DNA from: Ewingella allii
GTDB lineage: Bacteria; Pseudomonadota; Gammaproteobacteria; Enterobacterales; Enterobacteriaceae
Reading direction: 5' to 3'
DNA length: 64,000 nt
Assembly (NCBI RefSeq): GCF_044430645.1
Contig: NZ_JAWUDN010000005.1
Span: 1-64,000, forward strand
The translations under genes and the position numbers were made by a program. Of the stretch, positions 53,962 to 61,443 are shown one piece after another. How positions within the stretch are numbered: the stretch's first letter is position 1; every line of letters begins with the position of its first letter. The notes beneath the pieces are model-generated. The model made no database searches, was not told the origin of the DNA, and worked only from the letters and a program-made list of their open reading frames with translations.

Positions 53962-54857
53962 ACCACAGCTATATCGCCGTCGACTGGGGCTCCACCAACC
54001 TGCGCGCCTGGCTTTACCGCGACGGGAAATGCGTCGACAGCCAGCAGTCGGCCGCCGGGGTTACGCGTCTCGAAGGGCGCACCCCGGCGCAGGTTTTCCA
54101 GCAACTTATTGCTCCGTGGCAACAGCACTGCTTGCCGGTATTGATGGCCGGAATGGTGGGCAGCGACGCGGGCTGGGTGCCCGCACCTTATCTACGCTGT
54201 CCGATTAGCTTGTCGGAAATCGCCCATCGGCTGACACCCGTCGAGCATTCTACGTCGGCCAATGTGCGCATTATCCCAGGCATTTGCATCGAACGTGAAG
54301 ACAACTTCAACGTCATGCGCGGTGAAGAAACCCAGCTGGTGGGTGCCTACGCCACGCTGCCCGCCGAGTTTTACCTGCTGCCCGGCACCCACAGCAAATG
54401 GGTGCGCCTTGAGGGGGACAGCCTGGTCGATTTCTCCACGGTGATGACCGGCGAGCTGCACCACCTGCTGCTGAAGCACTCGCTGATTGGCAGTGGCCTG
54501 CCGGAGCAAACCGCCGACGGCGCGGCTTTCGCCAAAGGGATGGAGCAGGGCTTCTACGACAGCGGCCTGATGCGCCGACTGTTTGAAGTCAGGGCCGCGC
54601 GAGTATTGGGAAAACTGGCGAAAACCTCGGTCAGCGACTGGCTTTCAGGCCTGTTAATCGGCCACGAAGTGGCGCAAATGCAACAACACTACTCGCTCAG
54701 CAGAGAGCACGGGCCACTGGTGCTGGTAGGCAGCCCGGCGTTGACTCAACGTTATCTCCCCGCGTTGAAAATGGCGGGGATTCAGGCTCAGGTTATCGAG
54801 GGCGATACGGCTTTTCAGGCGGGAATAAGGAGCATTGTCAATGAGTTGGAAAACTGA
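53958..54857 (+). CDS. dgoK: 2-dehydro-3-deoxygalactonokinase
   Basis: 299-residue sugar-acid kinase of the DgoK family, phosphorylating 2-dehydro-3-deoxygalactonate at C6. The N-terminal phosphate-binding motif is AVDWGSTNLRAWL. The substrate region (GMVGSDAGWVPAPYLRCP) and LPGTHSKWVRL are conserved. It overlaps dgoR by 4 bp and dgoA by 17 bp. Confidence 0.94.
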   Translation: MNHSYIAVDWGSTNLRAWLYRDGKCVDSQQSAAGVTRLEGRTPAQVFQQLIAPWQQHCLPVLMAGMVGSDAGWVPAPYLRCPISLSEIAHRLTPVEHSTSANVRIIPGICIEREDNFNVMRGEETQLVGAYATLPAEFYLLPGTHSKWVRLEGDSLVDFSTVMTGELHHLLLKHSLIGSGLPEQTADGAAFAKGMEQGFYDSGLMRRLFEVRAARVLGKLAKTSVSDWLSGLLIGHEVAQMQQHYSLSREHGPLVLVGSPALTQRYLPALKMAGIQAQVIEGDTAFQAGIRSIVNELEN

Positions 54858-55476
54858 GGTATTCGACGGCGAACTGCTGCCACTGATCGCGATCCTGCGC
54901 GGCATCACGCCTGCCGAGGCTGAGCAGCACGTGGAGGTGCTGATTGAGGCGGGCTTCAACGCCATCGAAATTCCGCTGAATTCACCCGACTGGCAGAGCA
55001 GCATCAAGGCCGTCAGCGCCAAGTATGGAGCGCGCGCGCTGATTGGCGGCGGCACCGTACTGACGCCGCAGAACGTCGACCAACTGGCCGAATTGGGCGG
55101 CAAACTGGTGGTGACGCCAAACACCTCCGCGCCGGTGATCCGCCGCGCCGTCGAGCTGGGCATGGTGGTCTGCGCCGGTTGTGCCACGGCCAGCGAAGCC
55201 TTTACCGCGCTGGACGCCGGGGCGCAGGGGCTGAAAATCTTCCCCTCTTCGGCCTTCGGACCGGACTACATCAAAGCACTGAAAGCAGTCTTACCGCCGG
55301 AGATCCCGGTGTTCGCCGTCGGTGGCGTCACGCCGGAAAACCTGCATCTGTTTATGGCGGCAGGCTGCGTCGGCGCTGGCCTCGGCAGTGATTTATACCG
55401 CGGCGGGCAGCCGGTTTCGCGCACGCAACAACAGGCCCGCGCCTTTATCGACGCCTATCGGGGAGCACTGCAATGA
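54841..55476 (+). CDS. dgoA: 2-dehydro-3-deoxy-6-phosphogalactonate aldolase
   Basis: 211-residue KDPG/KDPGal class I aldolase giving pyruvate and glyceraldehyde 3-phosphate. The core is LIAILRGITPAEAE; the Schiff-base Lys is in GAQGLKIFPSSAFGP; AVGGVTPENL is the phosphate site. Start at ATG 54841 has AAGGAG 9 bases upstream. A TTG six bases earlier is too close to that site. It is separate from dgoD, as in current E. coli annotation, and overlaps it by 4 bp. Confidence 0.95.
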   Translation: MSWKTEVFDGELLPLIAILRGITPAEAEQHVEVLIEAGFNAIEIPLNSPDWQSSIKAVSAKYGARALIGGGTVLTPQNVDQLAELGGKLVVTPNTSAPVIRRAVELGMVVCAGCATASEAFTALDAGAQGLKIFPSSAFGPDYIKALKAVLPPEIPVFAVGGVTPENLHLFMAAGCVGAGLGSDLYRGGQPVSRTQQQARAFIDAYRGALQ

Positions 55477-56621
55477 AAATTACCAAACTGACCACCTACC
55501 GTCTTGCGCCGCGCTGGATGTTTTTGAAAGTCGACACCGACGAAGGCATCAGCGGCTGGGGCGAGCCGGTGATTGAAGGCCGCGCCCGCAGCGTAGAAGC
55601 TGCGGTTCACGAACTGAGCGAATACCTGATTGGCCAAGACCCGGCGCGCATCAACGATATTTGGCAAACCCTGTATCGCGGCGGTTTTTATCGCGGCGGC
55701 CCTATTTTGATGAGTGCCATTTCCGGCATCGATCAGGCGCTGTGGGATATCAAAGGCAAGGCGCTCGGCGTGCCGGTCTATCAGCTGCTTGGCGGTTTAG
55801 TGCGAGACAAAATCAAAGCTTACAGCTGGGTGGGCGGCGACCGCCCGGCGGAAGTGATTGAAGGCATTCGCAAATTGCAGGGCATTGGCTTCGACACGTT
55901 CAAGCTCAATGGCTGCGAAGAGATGGGACTTATCGACAGTTCGCGCAAAATCGACGCCACGGTCGCCGTGGTGGCGCAAATCCGCGAAGCCTTCGGCAAC
56001 AGCATTGAGTTTGGTCTGGATTTCCATGGCCGGGTGAATGCGCCAATGGCAAAAGTGCTGATCAAAGAGCTGGAGCCGTATCGCCCGCTGTTTATTGAAG
56101 AGCCGGTACTGGCCGAGCAGGCGGAATATTACCCACGGCTGGCCGCGCAGACCCATATCCCGATTGCCGCCGGTGAGCGCATGTATTCGCGCTTCGAGTT
56201 TAAACGCGTGCTGGAGCAGGGCGGATTGGCAATTCTTCAGCCCGATCTCTCCCACGCCGGGGGCATCACCGAGTGCTACAAAATCGCCGCGATGGCCGAG
56301 GCCTATGACGTCACCCTCGCGCCACACTGCCCGCTGGGGCCTATCGCGCTGGCGGCCTGCCTGCACGTCGACTTTGTTTCCCGCAACGCGGTGTTTCAGG
56401 AGCAAAGCATGGGGATCCACTACAATCAGGGCGCGGAATTGCTCGATTACGTGCTGAATAAAGAGGATTTCTCCATGGAAGGGGCGTTCTTCCTGCCGCC
56501 GTCCAAGCCGGGTCTGGGCGTGGTGATCAATGAAGAGTTGGTGATTGAGCGCAGCAAGCAGGCTCCGGACTGGCGCAATCCGGTGTGGCGGTATGAGGAT
56601 GGCTCGGTCGCCGAGTGGTAA
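55473..56621 (+). CDS. dgoD: D-galactonate dehydratase
   Basis: 382-residue enolase-superfamily (mandelate racemase group) enzyme converting D-galactonate to 2-dehydro-3-deoxygalactonate. Metal ligands are in GLDFHGRVN, FIEEPVL and AAGERM; the catalytic His is in the DFH motif with a second in LAPHCPLGP. Length equals E. coli DgoD. It starts by a 4-bp overlap with dgoA and is followed immediately by an ERIC-type repeat. Confidence 0.96.
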   Translation: MKITKLTTYRLAPRWMFLKVDTDEGISGWGEPVIEGRARSVEAAVHELSEYLIGQDPARINDIWQTLYRGGFYRGGPILMSAISGIDQALWDIKGKALGVPVYQLLGGLVRDKIKAYSWVGGDRPAEVIEGIRKLQGIGFDTFKLNGCEEMGLIDSSRKIDATVAVVAQIREAFGNSIEFGLDFHGRVNAPMAKVLIKELEPYRPLFIEEPVLAEQAEYYPRLAAQTHIPIAAGERMYSRFEFKRVLEQGGLAILQPDLSHAGGITECYKIAAMAEAYDVTLAPHCPLGPIALAACLHVDFVSRNAVFQEQSMGIHYNQGAELLDYVLNKEDFSMEGAFFLPPSKPGLGVVINEELVIERSKQAPDWRNPVWRYEDGSVAEW

Positions 56622-56687
56622 TGCCCGGCATACTTCGAGCCGTAGGGGCGTTGGCCGCCTTCCTACAGCTCGAATTATTTAGGGCAT
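56621..56687. repeat. Short ERIC element after dgoD
   Basis: 67-bp palindrome whose first base is the last base of the dgoD stop codon. It starts ATGCCCGGCATACTTCGAGC and ends GCTCGAATTATTTAGGGCAT, with GGCGTTGGCCGCCTTCCTAC in the middle. Of the three short copies it is the closest to the ERIC consensus ends. It sits inside the dgo operon, between dgoD and the transporter gene. Confidence 0.87.
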
Positions 56688-56789
56688 AAGCAGGTTATTT
56701 TTATTTAAAACAATAATACCTACGGGTTTTTATTCCGCTTAGCGGGATAGGGGCTCCCCTACACGTAATTCAACACCAAGGTGCGTACG

Positions 56790-58106
56790 ATGAATAATGA
56801 ATTGTACTCCTCGACCATTAAAAAAATGAATATCAGGATCATCCCTTTTATTATGTTGCTGTATCTCATTGCTTATATCGACCGTTCTAATATTTCGGTA
56901 GCGGCATTGCAGATGAATGCGGATTTAGCGCTTACCGCCGAAATGTACGGTATAGCCGCTGGGATATTTTATATCTCCTATATTATTTTCGAAGTGCCGA
57001 GCAATGTGATTTTAACCCGCGTTGGCGCGAAATTATGGATTGCCCGCATCATGATCACCTGGGGCCTGCTGGCCGCCGGGATGAGTCTGGTACAGACGCC
57101 GGTACAGCTCTACGTCATGCGTTTCCTGCTGGGTGCCGCCGAGGCGGGCTTCACGCCGGGGATCATTTATTATCTCTCCTGTTGGTATCCGCGCAGTGAC
57201 AGAGCGCGGGCCATGTCGCTGTTTTATATTGGCGCGGCGCTGGCGTCAGTGGTCGGTTTACCTATTTCTGGCACGATTCTTAATATGCACGGTTTCTTAG
57301 GTGTTGAGGGCTGGCGCTGGTTATTCCTGCTGGAAGGTATTCCCGCCTTTCTTTTAGGTATAGTGACCTGGTTTTATTTAGATGATTCACCGTTAAAAGC
57401 CAAATGGCTCAGCGAGGCGCAGCGTAATGCGTTAACGCAGCAATTAAATCGCGAAGCGGGTGAGTCAGTGATAAATAAAGACCATCGCTGGTCAGCAGCA
57501 TTAAAAAGTAAAAAGGTCTGGGCATTAAGTCTACTGTGGTTATTACAAGCTTTTGGGACAATTGGTATCACGCTATTTTTGCCGCTGATCGTCAAAGGCG
57601 TGGTGTCAGAGCAGAGTAATTTGATTGTCAGCCTGCTGTCGGCGGTACCTTTCCTTTTCGCCTGTATTTTCATGTACTTGAATGGTCGCCACTCGGACCG
57701 CACCAAAGAGCGCGCTCTGCACCTTGGGCTGCCACTGATTGTGTCGGGCTTCTTGCTGCTCGGGGCGATTTTCACCCATAACCTGATTTTGGCCTACATC
57801 ATGCTGGTGCTGACCGTCGGGCTGAACTGGGCCATCACCCCCATCTTCTGGGCGGTGACCACTGAGACGGTGGCGGGCGTGGCGGGTGCCGCCTCGATTG
57901 CGCTGATTAACGCGGTGGCGAACATTGCCGGGTTAACCTTCCCGCCGATTATGGGACGCATCAAAGACGTGACTCACAGCTACGACGCGGCGCTGATTGC
58001 CGTGGCTGCCGCGCTGATCCTGGGCGGGCTGCTGGGGCTGATTCTGGGCCGCAAACGCTCCATGCTGGTGAATGCGGGTAAAGGGGCCATGCCCGCCGCC
58101 AAATAG
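56790..58106 (+). CDS. MFS transporter, anion:cation symporter (ACS) type, galactonate-locus carrier
   Basis: 438-residue major facilitator with about 12 hydrophobic segments. The N-terminal LLYLIAYIDRSNISVAALQMN and GAAEAGFTPGIIYYLSCWYPRSDRARA are typical of the ACS/tartrate-phthalate permease group. It occupies the place of dgoT but is clearly a different subfamily from E. coli DgoT. Function as galactonate/H+ symporter is inferred only from position. Start at ATG 56790 has AAGGTG 7 bases upstream. An ERIC element and 100 further bases separate it from dgoD, so it might have its own promoter. Confidence 0.85.
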   Translation: MNNELYSSTIKKMNIRIIPFIMLLYLIAYIDRSNISVAALQMNADLALTAEMYGIAAGIFYISYIIFEVPSNVILTRVGAKLWIARIMITWGLLAAGMSLVQTPVQLYVMRFLLGAAEAGFTPGIIYYLSCWYPRSDRARAMSLFYIGAALASVVGLPISGTILNMHGFLGVEGWRWLFLLEGIPAFLLGIVTWFYLDDSPLKAKWLSEAQRNALTQQLNREAGESVINKDHRWSAALKSKKVWALSLLWLLQAFGTIGITLFLPLIVKGVVSEQSNLIVSLLSAVPFLFACIFMYLNGRHSDRTKERALHLGLPLIVSGFLLLGAIFTHNLILAYIMLVLTVGLNWAITPIFWAVTTETVAGVAGAASIALINAVANIAGLTFPPIMGRIKDVTHSYDAALIAVAAALILGGLLGLILGRKRSMLVNAGKGAMPAAK

Positions 58107-58176
58107 TGTTCCCATAAACAAAAACGTTTACTCTTAAACAAGGCCGCACAGGGGCAGAGAATAAGAGGAAGCAAAC

Positions 58177-59457
58177 GTGGTGGGTGAAAAGCAGTTAACC
58201 GACGATGCTCGCGGGCATCAGCTGACCAACATTAACGTCTGGACGCCGGACGGCCAGTGGCTGGTCTATGATGTCCGGCCGCACGGCGGTTCATTTACCG
58301 GCTCAACCATTGAGCGGGTGAATGTCGAAACCGGCGAAGTGCAGGTGATTTATCAGGCCACGCAGGCGGCGCACGTCGGCGTGGTCACGACCAGCGCGCA
58401 GCCGCCGGTGCGTTATGCTTTTATCCACGGGCCAGAAAACCCAGATGCACAGTGGCAATATGACTTTCATCATCGCCGTGGCGTGATTGTCACAGAGCCA
58501 GAAGCTGAAGCAGTTACTCTCGATGCCCTTGATATTACGGCACCTTTCACCCCCGGCGCACTGCGCGGCGGCACCCACGTTCACGTCTTCAGCCCCGACG
58601 GCAGCCGCCTGAGCTTTACCTATAACGACCACGTTTTGCACGAGCTGGATTTGCGGCTCGATCAGCGTAATGTCGGCATCGCGCTCTCTTCCTCGGGCGT
58701 CGTTTCCCCTAAACATCACCCGCGTGAATATGACGGCAGCCACTTCAGCGTGCTGGTGAGCCACACCACGCCGGACCCTCGGCCGGGCAGCGATGATATT
58801 ACCCGCGCCTATGAAGAGGGCTGGATTGGCGCCGAGGGCTATCTCAAGCCGGACGGCAGCCGCCAACGCTGGGCGCTGGCGTTTATCGGCGACACGCTGT
58901 CGGCCAGCGGCGAGAAGCTACCGGAAGTCTTTGTGGTTGATTTACCAGAAGATGACGCCAGCTATCGGCAGGCCGAAGAGTTGCCGTTACAGGGCACTCC
59001 GGCTTCGCTTCCCGCGCCGCCCAAGGGAGTGCGCCAACGCCGCATAACCTTCACCGCGCAGCAGGCTTTCCCCGGTGTCGCCTTGCAGCCGCGTCACTGG
59101 CTGCGTGCTTCCCCGGACGGCTCAAAAATCGCCTTTTTGATGAAGGATAACAACGGCGTAGTTCAGCTGTGGACGGTTTCGCCGAACGGCGGGCAGGCGC
59201 AGCAAATCAGCCGAACCACCACCGGAATTCAGTCGGCGTTTAGCTGGCACCCCAATGGCAAAGCGTTAGCACTGGTTTGCGATAACAGCGTGATGGTGCT
59301 GGACGTGGCGAGTGGCGAGATGCGCCGCCTGACCGAGCGCAGCGAAATCGCGCCCTGCGGCGACGCGGTGGTGTTTTCACCCGACGGGGCGAAAGTCGCC
59401 TATATGCGCCAGTGCGGCCAGTTTGCCCAGCTTTTTGTGGCGCAGAATGTAGGCTAA
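58177..59457 (+). CDS. yidR: YidR, DUF3748 TolB-like beta-propeller protein
   Basis: 426-residue protein homologous to E. coli YidR across its length (for example HGPENPDAQWQYDFHHRRGVIV and GGTHVHVFSPDGSRLSFTYNDHVLHELD). Repeated blade-like motifs (SPDGSKIAFLM, HPNGKALALVC, SPDGAKVAYM) indicate a beta-propeller. There is no signal peptide at the chosen GTG start (58177). Function unknown. It follows the transporter by 70 bp in the same direction and could be cotranscribed. An insert near residue 228 (GYLKPDGSRQR) makes it a little longer than the E. coli protein. Confidence 0.88.
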   Translation: MVGEKQLTDDARGHQLTNINVWTPDGQWLVYDVRPHGGSFTGSTIERVNVETGEVQVIYQATQAAHVGVVTTSAQPPVRYAFIHGPENPDAQWQYDFHHRRGVIVTEPEAEAVTLDALDITAPFTPGALRGGTHVHVFSPDGSRLSFTYNDHVLHELDLRLDQRNVGIALSSSGVVSPKHHPREYDGSHFSVLVSHTTPDPRPGSDDITRAYEEGWIGAEGYLKPDGSRQRWALAFIGDTLSASGEKLPEVFVVDLPEDDASYRQAEELPLQGTPASLPAPPKGVRQRRITFTAQQAFPGVALQPRHWLRASPDGSKIAFLMKDNNGVVQLWTVSPNGGQAQQISRTTTGIQSAFSWHPNGKALALVCDNSVMVLDVASGEMRRLTERSEIAPCGDAVVFSPDGAKVAYMRQCGQFAQLFVAQNVG

Positions 59458-59489
59458 ATAAAGAAGCTTGGCCGCATAAAAAGCAATAA

Positions 59490-59520
59490 ACCGGCCTGAT
59501 GAATGGGCCGGTCTGTTTTT
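59490..59520 (+). terminator. Terminator between yidR and yidQ
   Basis: ACCGGCC/GGCCGGT 7-bp stem with a 9-base loop and TCTGTTTTT, 32 bp beyond the yidR stop. It could also work for convergent yidQ. Confidence 0.8.
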
Positions 59521-59546
59521 AATAAAAGAGGCAGAGGTGGGGAATA

Positions 59547-59918
59547 TTAATGTGATGCCCGCTTTTTCTGCTTCGTCGACTCAGTCATTGGCGGCACGTG
59601 GTCAATATCAATGCCGTGGCTGATCGCTAAATTCTGCTCCTCGCTGGCTTTTATGCGATCCCGCGTGTTGAGTTTGTCCTGGCGGTAATAGTCATAAGGC
59701 AGCAGCAGGGTATCAAGTAATGCACTAAAAGGCAGATCGACAATCAGCAGTGGCGTCATGGCCCAGCTGGTGTCGTCGCTTGAAATCATCGATACGTCGG
59801 CGCGTGTGCCCGGATAATAACCCTGATGGCCGCCGGTATGACTCATTACGCTAGAGCAACCGCTAACCGATAAAAACGCGCATCCCGTCACGAGCGGTAA
59901 TAAAACTGATTTCATCAT
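59547..59918 (-). CDS. yidQ: YidQ, YceK/YidQ-family lipoprotein
   Basis: 123-residue predicted outer-membrane lipoprotein. The signal peptide ends in lipobox VSGC, followed by SSVMSHTGGHQGYYPGTRAD as in E. coli YidQ, and by the LPFSALLDTLLLPYDYYR hydrophobic segment. Function unknown. It is convergent with yidR and divergent from the ibp genes, as in E. coli. Start could be either of two adjacent ATGs. Confidence 0.88.
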   Translation of the reverse strand: MMKSVLLPLVTGCAFLSVSGCSSVMSHTGGHQGYYPGTRADVSMISSDDTSWAMTPLLIVDLPFSALLDTLLLPYDYYRQDKLNTRDRIKASEEQNLAISHGIDIDHVPPMTESTKQKKRASH

Positions 59919-60258
59919 GTAGAACTCATCTCATGCTGTCGGGCTGAGGATATTTCGTCAACGTTGATTTATATCATTCAGCTAAAAGATTTAACAAAGC
60001 AAAGCGCGGCTCTGTGCTAGCCATCCCAATTTATCTTTTTCATCCGTGAATCGTGTTTATAAATGTCGCAGCGATCTGTCCTAATTATTTCGCTGGGTTA
60101 TCTGTTTTGGCTTTGTCACAAAATTACAGCGTTAGTTATAGTGTAAGAGATAACTGAGATCCTGCCGCCCGATGTCAATTTTTATAGGGTTTAAGCTTTG
60201 TTTAGACATCTATAGCTCCCTGCTGACTTACACTGATAAAAAACTTTTCTTTCCCTGA
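59919..60258. other. Spacer upstream of the ibpA heat-shock promoter
   Basis: About 340 AT-rich bases between yidQ and the ibpA promoter. The yidQ promoter must lie here, but no convincing -35/-10 pair, repeat or small gene was found. Confidence 0.4.
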
Positions 60259-60286
60259 CTTGAAAATCTTTTTTCCGTCGCCATTT
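60259..60286 (+). promoter_or_regulatory. Sigma-32 heat-shock promoter of ibpA
   Basis: CTTGAA (60259-60264) and CGCCATTT (60279-60286) with a 14-bp spacer match the sigma-32 consensus CTTGAA-N13/15-CCCCAT-T. It lies about 110 bp before the ibpA start, leaving room for the structured leader. Confidence 0.87.
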
Positions 60287-60342
60287 TTATCATACGACGC
60301 AGGAAAAGCATACGCCGACAGGGTATGAAGCGTCGCAGACCT

Positions 60343-60399
60343 GTCCATTAGGAAGGTCGTTTAACCGACTCGCTGCATAATCAGGAGAAGTAATAAATG
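60343..60399 (+). promoter_or_regulatory. ROSE-type RNA thermometer in the ibpA leader
   Basis: The Shine-Dalgarno AGGAG (60383-60387) can pair with CUCGCU (60369-60374) across an 8-base loop, leaving one bulged G. This is the ROSE signature U(U/C)GCU with G bulge. An upstream hairpin GACCT/AGGTC also precedes it. Heat would melt the helix and free the ribosome-binding site, as shown for E. coli ibpA. Confidence 0.85.
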
Positions 60400-60807
60400 C
60401 GTAATTTTGATTTATCCCCTCTATACCGTTCCGCTATTGGTTTTGATCGCCTGTTTAATTTGATTGAATCTGGTCAAAATCAGGGTGGCGGCTACCCTCC
60501 TTATAATGTTGAACTGGTAGATGAAAATCACTATCGTATCGCGATAGCGGTCGCCGGTTTTGCTGAGTCTGAGCTGGATATTACTGCTCAAGATAATATG
60601 TTGCTGGTCAAGGGCGCGCATAAAGATGCAGCCGCAGAGCGTACCTATTTATATCAGGGTATCGCTGAGCGTAATTTCGAGCGCAAATTCCAGTTAGCAG
60701 AACATATTCAAATTAAATCCGCCAATTTGGCGAATGGTCTGCTGTATATCGATCTCGAACGCGTGGTCCCCGAGTCTTCAAAACCGCGTCGGATAGACAT
60801 TCGCTAA
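60397..60807 (+). CDS. ibpA: Small heat-shock protein IbpA
   Basis: 136-residue alpha-crystallin-type holdase that coats aggregating proteins so DnaK-ClpB can rescue them. It starts MRNFDLSPLYRSAIGFDRLFN like E. coli IbpA. The crystallin domain covers about residues 35-125, and the dimer/oligomer contacts AVAGFAESELDI and NGLLYIDLERVVPE are visible. Under a sigma-32 promoter and a ROSE thermometer; ibpB follows. Confidence 0.95.
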   Translation: MRNFDLSPLYRSAIGFDRLFNLIESGQNQGGGYPPYNVELVDENHYRIAIAVAGFAESELDITAQDNMLLVKGAHKDAAAERTYLYQGIAERNFERKFQLAEHIQIKSANLANGLLYIDLERVVPESSKPRRIDIR

Positions 60808-60900
60808 TTTCTAACGAATTTTAAATTTTCCACCTTGCTCGCCGTCAGGGAGCAGCAGCGTCACGCCGATGAATAACGTGGCGCTTGATGAATAAACATT

Positions 60901-60931
60901 ATCTCGCTTCACAGAAGGAGTTTTAATTATG
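60901..60931 (+). promoter_or_regulatory. ROSE-type RNA thermometer in the ibpB leader
   Basis: CUCGCU (60903-60908) and AGGAG (60916-60920) flank a 7-base loop, giving the same bulged-G helix as in the ibpA leader. It allows independent thermal control of IbpB translation within the shared transcript. Confidence 0.82.
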
Positions 60932-61366
60932 CGTAACTACGATCTTTCCCCATTACTGCGTCAGTGGATTGGCTTCGACAAACTCGCCAGCTCCATGCAG
61001 GGCGCTGAACAAGGCTTCCCGCCATATAACATTGAGAAATCAGACGATAACCATTATCGCATCTCACTGGCGCTGGCCGGTTTCCAGCAGAGCGAACTGA
61101 ATATTGAAGTCGAAGGCCCGCGCTTGACCGTCAGCGGCACCCCGGCTGAGGCGGATAAAAAAGTGGAATATCTGCATCAGGGGCTGGTGATTAAGCCTTT
61201 CAGCCTGAGCTTCACGTTGGCCGAACATATGCACGTGTCGGCGGCTGAGTTCGTCAACGGCCTGCTGCATATCAGCCTGGTGCGCGATGTTCCGCAGGCG
61301 CTGCAACCGCAGAAAATCGCCATCGGCACTGAGAAGCCTGCGTTAGAGAATCAATCGGCTGAATAA
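60929..61366 (+). CDS. ibpB: Small heat-shock protein IbpB
   Basis: 145-residue partner of IbpA with the same architecture. It starts MRNYDLSPLLRQWIGFDKLAS. The crystallin domain includes LALAGFQQSELNIEVEGPRLTVSG, and the C-terminal IEKP-like tail is EKPALENQSAE. The two proteins form mixed oligomers in E. coli. A 121-bp spacer with its own thermometer separates it from ibpA. Confidence 0.95.
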   Translation: MRNYDLSPLLRQWIGFDKLASSMQGAEQGFPPYNIEKSDDNHYRISLALAGFQQSELNIEVEGPRLTVSGTPAEADKKVEYLHQGLVIKPFSLSFTLAEHMHVSAAEFVNGLLHISLVRDVPQALQPQKIAIGTEKPALENQSAE

Positions 61367-61387
61367 CAGCCAAAAGCAGCAGAAATG

Positions 61388-61417
61388 AAAAAGGAGGACA
61401 TCACGTCCTCCTTTTTT
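61388..61417 (+). terminator. Bidirectional terminator between ibpB and avtA
   Basis: AAAAGGAGGAC/GTCCTCCTTTT stem with a 5-base loop and A/T tracts on both sides. It serves ibpB on the plus strand and avtA on the minus strand. Confidence 0.92.
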
Positions 61418-61443
61418 ATGTGCGTTTTCCAGCAGTTAGCGAA

